Source: an uncultured Micrococcaceae bacterium
Lineage (GTDB): Bacteria; Actinomycetota; Actinomycetes; Actinomycetales; Micrococcaceae
NCBI GenBank assembly: GCA_947502645.1
Contig: CANNAD010000003.1
Location: 118,622 to 182,621 of the forward strand
Direction of reading: 5' to 3'
Length of the DNA: 64,000 bases
Below are positions 1 through 8,009 of this stretch, piece after piece (the stretch's first letter is position 1; the number at the start of each line of letters is the position of its first letter). The notes under the pieces were generated by a model. It had not been told where the DNA came from, made no database searches, and was given only the letters and a program-made list of their open reading frames with translations. The position numbers were made by a program, and so were the translations under genes.

Positions 1-567
1 CGTAGCGAGCGTGTTGTCCACGATGAGCGGCACCCCTGACTCGTGCGCAACCGCACTGACGCCCTCAATGTTGAGGACATCCTGCCTCGGGTTCGAAATG
101 CTCTCACCGAAGAACAGCTTGGTGTTCGGCCGAACGGCTGCCCTCCACTGGTCCAGGTTGTCCGGGTCCTCCACGAACGTCGTTTCAATCCCGAACTTCC
201 GCAGCGTGTTCTTGAACAGGTTGTGCGTTCCGCCGTACAGGCTCGGGCTCGCCACAATGTGGTCCCCGGCCTCGGCAATATTCAGGACAGAGAACGTGGT
301 GGCGGCCTGTCCCGAAGCCAGCAGCAACGCACCGACGCCGCCCTCTAGGTTTGCGATGCGGTTCTCTACCGCGTCCTGCGTCGGGTTGCCGATCCGGGTG
401 TAGATCGGTTCCAGTTCGGCCAGCGCGAAACGATCGCCGGCGCTCTTTGCGCTCGGAAAGACGAACGACGTCGTCTGGTAGATGGGCAGTGCGCGTGCGC
501 CGGAGACGGCGTCCGCGGTTTGTCCTGCGTGGATCTGACGGGTTTCAAAGGACCAGTGATTGGACAT
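1..567 (-). CDS. metY: O-acetylhomoserine aminocarboxypropyltransferase (MetY), 5' part
   Basis: Encodes the first 189 residues of a PLP-dependent Cys/Met-metabolism enzyme; the 3' end lies outside the window. MetY makes homocysteine from O-acetyl-L-homoserine and sulfide in the cytoplasm. The N-terminus MSNHWSFETRQIHAGQ, followed by GARALPIYQTTSFVF, IYTRIGNPTQDAVE, LASGQAATTFSVLNIAEAGD and SLYGGTYNLF, fits the MetY branch rather than cystathionine gamma-synthase. The start ATG (565-567) has a GGGAGC ribosome site just upstream on the minus strand. The PLP lysine lies beyond the visible part. A SAM-IV type riboswitch about 90 bp upstream supports the methionine-pathway assignment. MetX, the usual partner gene, would be expected just outside the window. 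Confidence 0.93.
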   Translation of the reverse strand, partial: MSNHWSFETRQIHAGQTADAVSGARALPIYQTTSFVFPSAKSAGDRFALAELEPIYTRIGNPTQDAVENRIANLEGGVGALLLASGQAATTFSVLNIAEAGDHIVASPSLYGGTHNLFKNTLRKFGIETTFVEDPDNLDQWRAAVRPNTKLFFGESISNPRQDVLNIEGVSAVAHESGVPLIVDNTLAT

Positions 568-654
568 GGTGCTCCCTGTGTTTTGGGTGCACGGACGGAC
601 CGGCTGTGCGGTGTTTCGTCTGTGACCTGCGCTTGCGCCGCACCAATTGATGCG

Positions 655-760
655 GAGCCTGGTCTTCACCCGGGGCACCCCACCGCGGTTGGAGGGTTGC
701 CGGCCAGCAAGCCGGGGCAGGCGGCTTCTCATCGAAGCCTTCGCTGGCGCTCATGACCTG
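655..760 (-). ncRNA. SAM-IV type riboswitch in the metY leader
   Basis: Read on the minus strand, the leader begins GGTCATGAGCGCCAGCG. It continues through CCCCGGCTTGCTGGCCGGCA, ACCCTCCAACCGCGGTGGGG and TGCCCCGGGTGAAGACCAGG. This block closely matches my memory of the SAM-IV aptamer found upstream of actinobacterial methionine genes. The GGTC at the start pairs with GACC near the end to close the multistem junction. A small extra hairpin (GGCTTC-GATGA-GAAGCC) sits in the first variable arm. It ends about 90 nt before the metY start, and there is no obvious intrinsic terminator, so control at translation initiation is possible. Boundaries are approximate. Confidence 0.88.
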
Positions 761-828
761 CTCATACAGTGACCGACGGCGGTTGAGCGCGGCAACAATG
801 TGACGGTCCATTACAAATCCAACAGTTT

Positions 829-840
829 GGTTAGGTAACC
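829..840. promoter_or_regulatory. Palindrome between metY and the glyoxalase-like gene
   Basis: The sequence GGTTA-GG-TAACC is a perfect inverted repeat with a 2-bp centre. It lies in the 313-bp divergent gap (568-880) between metY and the VOC gene, upstream of the riboswitch. It could be an operator for either gene; the binding protein is unknown. Apart from this repeat and the riboswitch I see only unassigned promoter sequence in the gap. Confidence 0.35.
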
Positions 841-880
841 CTTAGTCGAGACCAACATCACAAAGTGCCAAAATGAAGCC

Positions 881-1522
881 ATGCGCCTGGACCATGTTTC
901 TTATGCCTGCGGACCCGACGGCCTGACGGCCACAGCCGAGCGACTTTCAGCCGCTCTCGGCATGGAATTCGTCAAGGGAGGTGTGCACCCGCGCTTCGGC
1001 ACCCGGAACATCATTTTCCCGCTGACGAACCACCAGTATCTGGAAGTTGTTGAGGTGCTGGACCATCCTGCGTCCGACAAGGCGCCCTTTGGCCAGGCCG
1101 TTCGTGCACGCTCCGAGGCTGGCGGCGGCTGGATGGGCTGGTGCGTGGCCGTCGATGACCTGGCACCCTTCGAAGAGCGGCTCGGCCGCAGCTCCGTCCC
1201 CGGAAACCGCAAATTCCCTGACGGCCAGGAACTGACCTGGCAGCAGATCGGCATCAAGGGCCTCATCGCAGATCCGCAGGTTCCCTACATGCTCCGCTGG
1301 GATGACGGAGTTGACGGACTTCACCCCTCGAATGCCTTTGTCTCCGACGTCGAACTCGACGCCCTCACCATTGCCGGTTCCGCGGACCGCGTGGCCGATT
1401 GGTTGGGCAACCCGGTGGAAAGCCTGCTCGACGACGTCGACGTCAAGTGGACCGCACCCAACGGAACGCCCGGCATCATGAGCGTGGAGTTCAAGACCGC
1501 CAGCGGCACAGTAGTCATCTAG
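881..1522 (+). CDS. Glyoxalase-like (VOC) domain protein
   Basis: A 213-residue cytosolic protein starting MRLDHVSYACGPDGL. This is the typical opening of the glyoxalase-like (vicinal oxygen chelate) fold, with a first metal-ligand-type His at residue 4. The first half contains a beta-alpha-beta unit and the segment PLTNHQYLEVVEVLDHP, with the usual Glu in LEVVEV. The C-terminal half (about 150-213) is a second, more diverged module ending in a beta strand. The family often appears in actinobacterial genomes without an assigned substrate. The ATG at 881 has only a weak upstream purine stretch (GAAG). It is divergent from metY and converges on the CPBP gene 20 bp downstream. Substrate unknown. 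Confidence 0.8.
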   Translation: MRLDHVSYACGPDGLTATAERLSAALGMEFVKGGVHPRFGTRNIIFPLTNHQYLEVVEVLDHPASDKAPFGQAVRARSEAGGGWMGWCVAVDDLAPFEERLGRSSVPGNRKFPDGQELTWQQIGIKGLIADPQVPYMLRWDDGVDGLHPSNAFVSDVELDALTIAGSADRVADWLGNPVESLLDDVDVKWTAPNGTPGIMSVEFKTASGTVVI

Positions 1523-1542
1523 GGCCCTGTTCAGCGGGTCAG

Positions 1543-2316
1543 TCAGTTGCCGATCCCGATGGCTGCACCGAACAGCGCGAAGCCCACGAACCCGGCGATG
1601 TCCAACATCGCATGGGCCACGACAAACGGCATGACGCGCTTCACCCTGGTGTAGATCCACCCAAAGATCAGGCCCATGATGACGTTCCCGACAAAGGGAC
1701 CAATGCCCTGATACGCGTGGTAACTCCCCCGGATGAGCGCGCTGAGAACAATGATCGACCAGATGTTCCAGCCCAGCGCGCGCAGACGCTCGAACAGGTA
1801 CCCGATCATGATGACTTCTTCGACGACGGCGTGGCGCAGCGCGGACAGGATCAGGACCGGAACTGTCCACCAATAGGAGTCCAGGGCGGCCGGCACTATT
1901 GCTGTCGTGAGCCCGAGCGCGCGCCCAGCAGCATAAATACCCAGCGTTCCCGCGCCCAGAACGGCAGCCAGAGCGAAGCCCAGTCCGAAATCGACGAACG
2001 GGCGCTGGAAGGTAAACCCTATGCGTTTGAAAGCGCTCACGCCGTGCCCGGAGAGCAAAAACAGAACCAACGCCACCGGTACCAGCGCGAACATGATGTC
2101 CAGCAGCTGATACGTCAGGTCAAACCATTGGCGGTCATCCAGAACAGGGTTGAGGGTGGTGGTCTGGCCCTTGAGCGGTGCCTGTGAGAGTTTGTCCAGA
2201 AGCTGCACAATCGAGTACACCGCGGATTGTCCCAGTGAGAGGCCCAGGACAATCACGATTTCGGCCCTCAGCCGGCTGCGGTCACGACCTTTGACAGTGC
2301 TCTCTGGGTGCATCAT
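1543..2316 (-). CDS. CPBP family intramembrane metalloprotease
   Basis: A 257-residue polytopic membrane protein with about seven or eight hydrophobic segments. The CPBP (Abi/CAAX-protease-like) signatures are visible in order: a Glu-Glu motif in AVVEEVIMIGYLFERL, a His motif in GSYHAYQGIGPF, and a final His in AHAMLDI. In classical members the first motif is EExxxR; here Ile takes the place of Arg, as I believe it does in an actinobacterial subgroup. The gene starts 12 bp after hutI on the same strand, so it may be co-transcribed with the hut operon, although no link to histidine use is apparent. Tandem ATGs at 2316 and 2313 are both possible starts. Function unknown; these proteases are often linked to maturation or immunity of secreted peptides. 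Confidence 0.82.
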   Translation of the reverse strand: MMHPESTVKGRDRSRLRAEIVIVLGLSLGQSAVYSIVQLLDKLSQAPLKGQTTTLNPVLDDRQWFDLTYQLLDIMFALVPVALVLFLLSGHGVSAFKRIGFTFQRPFVDFGLGFALAAVLGAGTLGIYAAGRALGLTTAIVPAALDSYWWTVPVLILSALRHAVVEEVIMIGYLFERLRALGWNIWSIIVLSALIRGSYHAYQGIGPFVGNVIMGLIFGWIYTRVKRVMPFVVAHAMLDIAGFVGFALFGAAIGIGN

Positions 2317-2328
2317 TCCATCCTGCCA

Positions 2329-3543
2329 CTAGACGATACGCTCACCAGCGCGCCAGACAGCCTGGGTGAGAGGCATGCCGGGCCGGTACGCGAGATGTGT
2401 GGCCGACGGCGCGTTCAGCATCTGCAGATCTGCCCGGTGCCCGACAGCGAGCGATCCCACGGCTCGCTTCCCCTCCGTATCCTGACCGACGTGCTTTCCC
2501 AGGGACAGCGCTCCGCCGAACGTCGCCGCCCGGACAGCTTCCCCGACGCTGAGCCCCATCTGCAGCACCGCCGTCGTCACGCAGTAATTCATGGAGGACG
2601 TGTAGGAGGTACCGGGATTGCAGTTGGAGGCCAGGGCAACCTGCACCCCAGCGTCCAGCAGGCGACGTGCCGGAGCGAGCGGCTGACGCGTGGACAGGTC
2701 GCAGGCCGGCAGACAGGTGGCCACCGTCCCCTGGCTGCGCGCATCGGCAGGACCATTCCACGCGGCCCATGAGCCGGCGAGCGCCTCGACGTCGTCGTCG
2801 TCCAGGTAGTTGACGTGGTCCACGCTGGCGGCGCCGAATTCGACGGCGAGTCGGACTCCCGGCCCCGTACCGAGCTGGTTGCCGTGCACGCGCAGTCCGA
2901 GCCCGGCGTCGCGGGCGGCGGTGAGGACTCGGCGGGATTGTTCTTCGGTGAAGGCGCCCCGTTCGCAGAAGACATCGGCCCATTGGACATAGGGGCGGAC
3001 GGCATTGAGCATGGGGCCGCACACGAGGTCCGTGTACTCGTCCGGATCCATGCCGGCTGGAACCAGGTGCGCGCCGAGGTAGGTCACCTGATCGGCGACG
3101 CCGGAGGCGATGCGCGCGCTGCGGGTTTCATGTTCGACGTCGAGCCCGTACCCGGTTTTGGTTTCAAGGTAGGTGGTTCCACCTGCTGCGGCTTCTGCCA
3201 CCCGCCCCAGCAGCAGCCGGGTCAGGTCATAGTCCGAGGCCTCGCGGGTGGCTCCGGTGGTGACGGCGATGCCGCCGGCCGCGTAGGACTCCCCGGCCAT
3301 GCGGGCCTCGAACTCGGCGGTGCGGTCGCCTGCGAACACCAGGTGTGTGTGCGAGTCCACCCATCCGGGCAGGACCGCACGGCCATCGGCGTCGATCTGT
3401 TGGTCCGCTGCCGGTGCTGCCGCGGTGTCGCCGATCCACGAAATCCGTTCACCCTCCAGCACGACGGCGGCGCCGTGGAGGACCCGACGTTCCAGATCCT
3501 GGGTCATCAGTTCACCGATGTTGGTGATGAGCGTGCTGGTCAT
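2329..3543 (-). CDS. hutI: Imidazolonepropionase (HutI)
   Basis: A 404-residue amidohydrolase that opens imidazolone-5-propionate to N-formimidoyl-L-glutamate, step three of histidine degradation. Visible signatures are the metal site DSHTHLVFAGDRTAEF (about residues 65-80), KTGYGLD, and VHGNQLG with a metal His. The late motif reads ALASNCNPGTSYTSSM. In characterised HutI proteins this position is an Asp metal ligand (TDxNPG); here it is Asn307. I chose the ATG at 3543 (MTSTLITNIG) because it overlaps the hutF stop by 4 bp and fits family length; an upstream in-frame extension lies inside hutF and is not homologous. It is the last hut gene of the unit, followed by the CPBP gene. Confidence 0.95.
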   Translation of the reverse strand: MTSTLITNIGELMTQDLERRVLHGAAVVLEGERISWIGDTAAAPAADQQIDADGRAVLPGWVDSHTHLVFAGDRTAEFEARMAGESYAAGGIAVTTGATREASDYDLTRLLLGRVAEAAAGGTTYLETKTGYGLDVEHETRSARIASGVADQVTYLGAHLVPAGMDPDEYTDLVCGPMLNAVRPYVQWADVFCERGAFTEEQSRRVLTAARDAGLGLRVHGNQLGTGPGVRLAVEFGAASVDHVNYLDDDDVEALAGSWAAWNGPADARSQGTVATCLPACDLSTRQPLAPARRLLDAGVQVALASNCNPGTSYTSSMNYCVTTAVLQMGLSVGEAVRAATFGGALSLGKHVGQDTEGKRAVGSLAVGHRADLQMLNAPSATHLAYRPGMPLTQAVWRAGERIV

Positions 3544-4925
3544 CGGGTTCCCTCCTGTGGGGTTTTCGTGGCGGCGTTGTCCACGGCGGCGATTGCTTCG
3601 ACCAGCAGGGCGCCGGGATCGCCCAGTTCGGTGTGTTGTTCGTTGTGGGCCAGAATGCGGCCGCCAACGATGACGTTCTTCACGTCCTGGGCCGTGGCGC
3701 TCAGCGCGAGTTGGCCGGCTCTTGACCCGGCGGTGCGGATGCTGGCGGGCTCCACCGTCATGAGGTCGCACACCATCCCCACCGCCAGGCCCGGAGCTTC
3801 CCGGAACTGCGCGTGGGAACCGGCGTCGGATGCTGCGTGGTGCAGATCTGCCGGCGTGAAGTGGCCGCGCTCCCCCGAACCGAGACGCTCACCATGTTCG
3901 AGGCCACGCATTTCGAGCCACGGGTCGACGACGGCGTGCTGGTCAGTGCCCAGAGCGATGGTGGCGCCGGCAGCGCGGAGGCGTGCAGCCGGTCCGATGC
4001 CATCTGCGAGGTCCGCCTCAGTGGTGGGGCACATGACGACGGTGGCGCCGGCAGCGCCAAGAACACGGATGTCCTCGTCCGTGAGGTGGGTGGCATGCAC
4101 CGCCGACAGCCGGTTGCTGATCAGCCCGTATTTATGCAGCAGCATGGTCGGTGTAAGACCCGTCGCCTGCACGCAGGCCTCGTTCTCGGCGGGCTGCTCG
4201 GAGAGGTGAACGTGCAGGGGAATGTCCTGCGGCAAGTCATTGGCGATCACCGCGAGATCCGCTTCCGGAACACCGCGCACCGAGTGGAGGGCTGCTCCAA
4301 TGCTGACTTGCGAAGGGTCAAAGTCCGCGGCGAACGCTTCACGGAGAGACGCCAAACGGCTCAACCACGCGTGCACATCAGAATCACCAAAACGTGTTTG
4401 TTCCGCACTGAGCGGGGCATCGAACCCACCCGCGAGGTAGCAGGTGTCCAGGAGCGTCAGCCGGATACCCGCGGCAATGGCCGCCCTGGCGAGCGCGCGT
4501 TCCATGGCGTGGGCGTCGTCGTACGCCTGCCCGTCCGGCTGATGGTGGACGTAGTGAAACTCAGCAACCGACGTCCATCCCGCAACCACCATCTCCGCGA
4601 AGACGGCGGTGGCCAGCTCCTCATACAGCTCCGGTGTCAGTGCCCCGGCCGCCGCATACATCTGCTCCCGCCACGTCCAGAAGCTACCCACCCCCATGTT
4701 GTGGGTGCGGCCGCGCAGGATCCGGTGGAAGGCGTGGGAGTGGGCGTTCGATGCGGCCGGGAACGTCACACCGCCCAGTTCAACGTCACCCGCTCTGCGA
4801 GCAGCGCCGGTCTCGACGGCGGCAACCAACCCGGCGTCGTCCACCTCCACGCGCACCTGATCGACGACGGCGCCGCCCACCCAGGCCCGCTCACACCAGA
4901 ACGACGACGCCGGACCGCCCGTCAT
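3540..4925 (-). CDS. hutF: Formimidoylglutamate deiminase (HutF)
   Basis: A 461-residue amidohydrolase-superfamily enzyme that converts N-formimidoyl-L-glutamate to N-formyl-L-glutamate and ammonia. Recognisable blocks are PAASNAHSHAFHRILRG (metal HxH, about residues 58-74), SFWTWREQMY, VAEFHYVHHQPDG, PLHVHLSEQPAENE (metal His), and LGTDQHAVVDPWLEMR (metal Asp). These order and spacings are those of HutF rather than of guanine or S-adenosylhomocysteine deaminases. The ATG overlaps the stop of the upstream M20 gene by 4 bp (ATGA), and its own stop overlaps hutI by 4 bp, indicating coupled translation. Its presence commits the pathway to the formylglutamate route, which needs a deformylase; see the M20 gene upstream. 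Confidence 0.95.
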   Translation of the reverse strand: MTGGPASSFWCERAWVGGAVVDQVRVEVDDAGLVAAVETGAARRAGDVELGGVTFPAASNAHSHAFHRILRGRTHNMGVGSFWTWREQMYAAAGALTPELYEELATAVFAEMVVAGWTSVAEFHYVHHQPDGQAYDDAHAMERALARAAIAAGIRLTLLDTCYLAGGFDAPLSAEQTRFGDSDVHAWLSRLASLREAFAADFDPSQVSIGAALHSVRGVPEADLAVIANDLPQDIPLHVHLSEQPAENEACVQATGLTPTMLLHKYGLISNRLSAVHATHLTDEDIRVLGAAGATVVMCPTTEADLADGIGPAARLRAAGATIALGTDQHAVVDPWLEMRGLEHGERLGSGERGHFTPADLHHAASDAGSHAQFREAPGLAVGMVCDLMTVEPASIRTAGSRAGQLALSATAQDVKNVIVGGRILAHNEQHTELGDPGALLVEAIAAVDNAATKTPQEGTR

Positions 4926-6196
4926 AGGAGGTCCTGCAGGGCGTCAACGAGCGCATCAACGCCAAGCCTGGCGTCGTCGTCCTCGACGTATTCTTCGGGA
5001 GAATGACTGATCCCAGAAGGGTTCCGGACGAACAGCATGCCGGTCGGTACGCTCGCCGCCAGCACCCCGGCGTCGTGCCCTGCACCGGTGGCGAGGACCG
5101 GCGCACCAGGAACCGTGCGGGCCGTGGACTGCTCGAGCGAGCGTTGCAGCGCCGAATCAAAGTGGACCGTGCCCGAGTAGGACTCCTCGGTCAGCTGCAC
5201 AGTGCACCCCTCCAGTGCGGCAACCTTCTGCGCCTGACCGTGAATCTTCTCCACGAGCATCGCCGTGACCGCATCATCAGGATGGCGGACGTCCATCCAC
5301 ACATCCACGCGTGAGGCAATGACGTTCGTACCGCCCGGGACAGGTTCAACCCGTCCAATCGTGGCGCGCGCATCCGATTGCGCGGCTGCCGTCTTGCGGA
5401 CAGCGAGCACCAACTGCGCAGCAGCGACCATGGGGTCCGCGCGGTCGCTCATCAGCGTGGTGCCAGCGTGGTTGCCCTGACCGGAGATACTGAACCGCCA
5501 CCGGCCATGACCCAGAATGGAACTGGCGACGGCGACCGCCGGGCCACGCCCCGCATGATCCGTGAACTCCTCGGTATTCAGCCCCCGACCCTGCTCCACG
5601 TGAAGCTCCACGAAGTCCCCGATCCGGGCGAGCACCTGCTCATCACGCCCCATGAGATCCGGATTGAGCCCATTGGCCCGGGCAATATCAGCAAACGTAT
5701 TGCCGTCCGCGTCCCGCAGGGACAGCGCCTTCTCCGGTTCGATCGCGCCCGCCAGAAGCCGGGAGCCCAGACACGCGACACCGAACCGAGAGCCCTCCTC
5801 CTCCGGGAACACCGCGACGGCGAGCGCCCGGTTACGCTGCAGGCTGCCGTCCTGCTCCCGGGACTTCAGCACGTCGACGGCGGCGAGCGCACTGGCAACC
5901 CCGAGCGGGCCGTCGAACGCCCCGCCACCGGGAACGGAGTCCAGGTGCGAGCCCGTGACGAGCGCGCCGCGACGGGTCTGCTCGAGTGAGCGGCCGTCGT
6001 CGGGCATGTCCCACCACGCCCAGAGGATTCCATTGTGGTCCTGTTCCACGGCGAGCCCGCGCTGTTGTGCTTCTATGGTGAACCATTCGCGCAGGTCCAG
6101 TTCGGCGCTCGAGTAAACGGGCCGCGAGTATCCCCCGCGGCGTTCGTCACGCCCGGTGTCCTCGATCGCGGTCATGAGGTTGTTGACCGTGTTCAT
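4922..6196 (-). CDS. M20 family amidohydrolase (allantoate/N-carbamoyl type) in the hut operon
   Basis: A 424-residue dizinc M20 hydrolase of the allantoate amidohydrolase / N-carbamoyl-L-amino-acid hydrolase type. Metal-site motifs are present: GSHLDSVPGGGAFDGPLG (His and Asp), FPEEEGSRFG (Glu-Glu), VELHVEQG (His) and ATGAGHDAG (His). The dimerisation domain lies in the middle (FSISGQGNHAGTT). The ATG at 6196 has a strong AAAGGAG site. It sits between hutU and hutF, overlapping hutF by 4 bp, and no N-formylglutamate deformylase (hutG) is in the window. I infer that it may remove the formyl group from N-formylglutamate, or otherwise finish histidine breakdown, rather than act on allantoate. 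The family call is firm; the substrate is inference. Confidence 0.88.
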   Translation of the reverse strand: MNTVNNLMTAIEDTGRDERRGGYSRPVYSSAELDLREWFTIEAQQRGLAVEQDHNGILWAWWDMPDDGRSLEQTRRGALVTGSHLDSVPGGGAFDGPLGVASALAAVDVLKSREQDGSLQRNRALAVAVFPEEEGSRFGVACLGSRLLAGAIEPEKALSLRDADGNTFADIARANGLNPDLMGRDEQVLARIGDFVELHVEQGRGLNTEEFTDHAGRGPAVAVASSILGHGRWRFSISGQGNHAGTTLMSDRADPMVAAAQLVLAVRKTAAAQSDARATIGRVEPVPGGTNVIASRVDVWMDVRHPDDAVTAMLVEKIHGQAQKVAALEGCTVQLTEESYSGTVHFDSALQRSLEQSTARTVPGAPVLATGAGHDAGVLAASVPTGMLFVRNPSGISHSPEEYVEDDDARLGVDALVDALQDLL

Positions 6197-6230
6197 GTTG
6201 CTCCTTTCGTGTGACCCGCCCGCAGGAATT

Positions 6231-6264
6231 GTTGGAATACGCCGGATTGGCGTCTTATTCCAAC
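6231..6264. promoter_or_regulatory. Long inverted repeat between hutU and the M20 gene
   Basis: Arms GTTGGAATA (6231-6239) and TATTCCAAC (6256-6264) are perfect complements, and inner CGCC/GGCG arms extend the hairpin around the loop GGATT, leaving a 3-nt bulge. It lies in the 84-bp gap between the hutU stop and the M20 start, the only sizeable gap within the hut unit. There is no U-tract, so an operator, an mRNA-processing or stabilising hairpin, or an attenuator are all possible. Confidence 0.6.
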
Positions 6265-6280
6265 GAAAACTGCGGAGGTG

Positions 6281-7975
6281 TCAGGAAGATTCGCTCATGG
6301 GTGTGCGGACGCCGCGTTCGGCTGCGACGTCGGCGGCCCGCTGATAACCGGCGTCGACGTGGCGGATGACGCCCATCCCCGGGTCATTGGTGAGGAGCCT
6401 CTCGAGTTTCTGTGCCGCGAGTTCGGTTCCATCGGCCACCGAGACCTGCCCGGCGTGAATGGAACGGCCGATGCCCACACCCCCACCGTGGTGCAGCGAG
6501 ACCCAGGTGGCACCCGAGGACGTGTTCAGCATGGCGTTCAGCAGCGGCCAGTCGGCAATGGCGTCTGAGCCGTCCTTCATGGACTCGGTCTCACGGTACG
6601 GCGAGGCCACGGAGCCGGAGTCCAGGTGATCGCGCCCGATGACGATGGGGGCAGACACCTTGCCCTCGGCTACCAGCTGGTTGAACAGCAGGCCCGCCTT
6701 CTGGCGCTCGCCGTAACCCAGCCAGCAGATGCGGGCCGGCAGACCCTCAAATTCCACGTGCTCGGCTGCTGCGTCGATCCAGCGGTGCAGGTGCTTGTTC
6801 TCCGGGAAGAGTTCCTTGATCGCCTGATCCGTGACCGCAATGTCAGCGGGATCACCGGACAGGGCCACCCAGCGGAAGGGGCCCATTCCCTCACAGAACA
6901 GGGGGCGGATGTAGGCGGGAACAAAGCCGGGGAATTCGAACGCCCTGGCATAGCCGCCATGGCGGGCCTCGTCGCGGATCGAGTTCCCGTAGTCAAATAC
7001 CTCAGCCCCGGCATCCTGGAACTCCACCATCGCCTGGACCTGGCGGGCCATCGACTCACGGGCTTTCTTGGTGAAGCCCTCCGGGTCAGCCTTCGCTTCA
7101 GCCTCCCACTGTTCAGGGGTGAACTCTGTGGGCAGGTAGCTGAGCGGATCGTGGGCGGAGGTCTGGTCGGTGACAATATCCACGGTGATCTCACCAGCCT
7201 TGTGGCGGCGCAGCAGTTCCTCAAAGACTTCGGCTGCGTTACCGACGAGGCCCACGGACAGGGCCCGCTTCTCTTCCTTGGCTGCCACGACCTTGGCGAC
7301 GGCGGCGTCCAGATCCGTTTCCACCTCATCCAGGTAGCGCTTGCCGGCACGACGGCGAAGGCGCGTCTCATCGACGTCGACAATCAGAACTGCACCACCA
7401 TTGAGCGTTACCGCCAGCGGCTGCGCCCCGCCCATTCCGCCGCAACCACCGGTCAGGGTCAACGTGCCTGCGAGGGTTGCGTTCTCGTCGTCGAACAGTT
7501 TGCGCGCAATAGCGGCGAAGGTCTCAAAGGTTCCCTGCAGAATGCCCTGCGTTCCGATGTAGATCCAGGACCCGGCGGTCATCTGCCCGTACATCATCAG
7601 GCCTTCGGCCTCGAGCTTGCGGAACTCGGGCCAGTTGGCCCAGTCCCCCACCAGGTTCGAGTTCGCGATGAGAACACGCGGAGCCCATTCATGCGTCCGG
7701 AATACGCCGACGGGCTTGCCGGACTGCACCAGCAGCGTCTCATCATCCTCAAGGGTTTCCAGTGTCTTCACGATGGCGTCGAACGCCTCCCAGCTGCGGG
7801 CAGCGCGTCCCGTGCCGCCGTAAACCACCAGATCCTCCGGGCGCTCAGCCACCTCAGGGTCAAGGTTGTTCATGAGCATGCGCATCGGAGCTTCCGTCTG
7901 CCACGACCGGGCTGTGAGGTCCGTCCCGCGGGCTGCCCGGATGCTGCGTGAGGGATCGTGCTGGGTGAAGCTCAT
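6281..7975 (-). CDS. hutU: Urocanate hydratase (HutU)
   Basis: A 564-residue cytosolic enzyme that hydrates urocanate to 4-imidazolone-5-propionate using tightly bound NAD+ as an electrophile. Family blocks are clear: [20 protein letters not shown] and [10 protein letters not shown] near the N-terminus, [11 protein letters not shown], the glycine-rich NAD-site segment [20 protein letters not shown], and [17 protein letters not shown] and [17 protein letters not shown] near the C-terminus. The conserved Cys segment [12 protein letters not shown] is intact. The ATG at 7975 follows AAGGAG. It lies 34 bp after the IclR-type regulator gene on the same strand and heads the structural genes of the minus-strand hut unit. 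Confidence 0.97.
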   Translation of the reverse strand: MSFTQHDPSRSIRAARGTDLTARSWQTEAPMRMLMNNLDPEVAERPEDLVVYGGTGRAARSWEAFDAIVKTLETLEDDETLLVQSGKPVGVFRTHEWAPRVLIANSNLVGDWANWPEFRKLEAEGLMMYGQMTAGSWIYIGTQGILQGTFETFAAIARKLFDDENATLAGTLTLTGGCGGMGGAQPLAVTLNGGAVLIVDVDETRLRRRAGKRYLDEVETDLDAAVAKVVAAKEEKRALSVGLVGNAAEVFEELLRRHKAGEITVDIVTDQTSAHDPLSYLPTEFTPEQWEAEAKADPEGFTKKARESMARQVQAMVEFQDAGAEVFDYGNSIRDEARHGGYARAFEFPGFVPAYIRPLFCEGMGPFRWVALSGDPADIAVTDQAIKELFPENKHLHRWIDAAAEHVEFEGLPARICWLGYGERQKAGLLFNQLVAEGKVSAPIVIGRDHLDSGSVASPYRETESMKDGSDAIADWPLLNAMLNTSSGATWVSLHHGGGVGIGRSIHAGQVSVADGTELAAQKLERLLTNDPGMGVIRHVDAGYQRAADVAAERGVRTPMSESS

Positions 7976-8009
7976 ACTGTCTCCTTGATCAATGATGTAG
8001 CGGCGCAGT

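Noticed and set aside
545-811. A minus-strand open frame of 88 codons in the metY leader.
   Set aside because: It lies over the riboswitch aptamer and has no homology; its codons are dictated by the RNA structure.
829-850. GGTTAGGTAACCCTTAG looked like a DtxR/IdeR iron box (TTAGGTTAG-S-CTAACCTAA).
   Set aside because: The arms are spaced by 2 bp rather than 3 and the outer bases do not match, so I list it only as an unassigned palindrome.
2815-4209. A 464-codon plus-strand open frame across hutI and hutF.
   Set aside because: It is antisense to two well-conserved enzymes and low-complexity; a GC-skew shadow.
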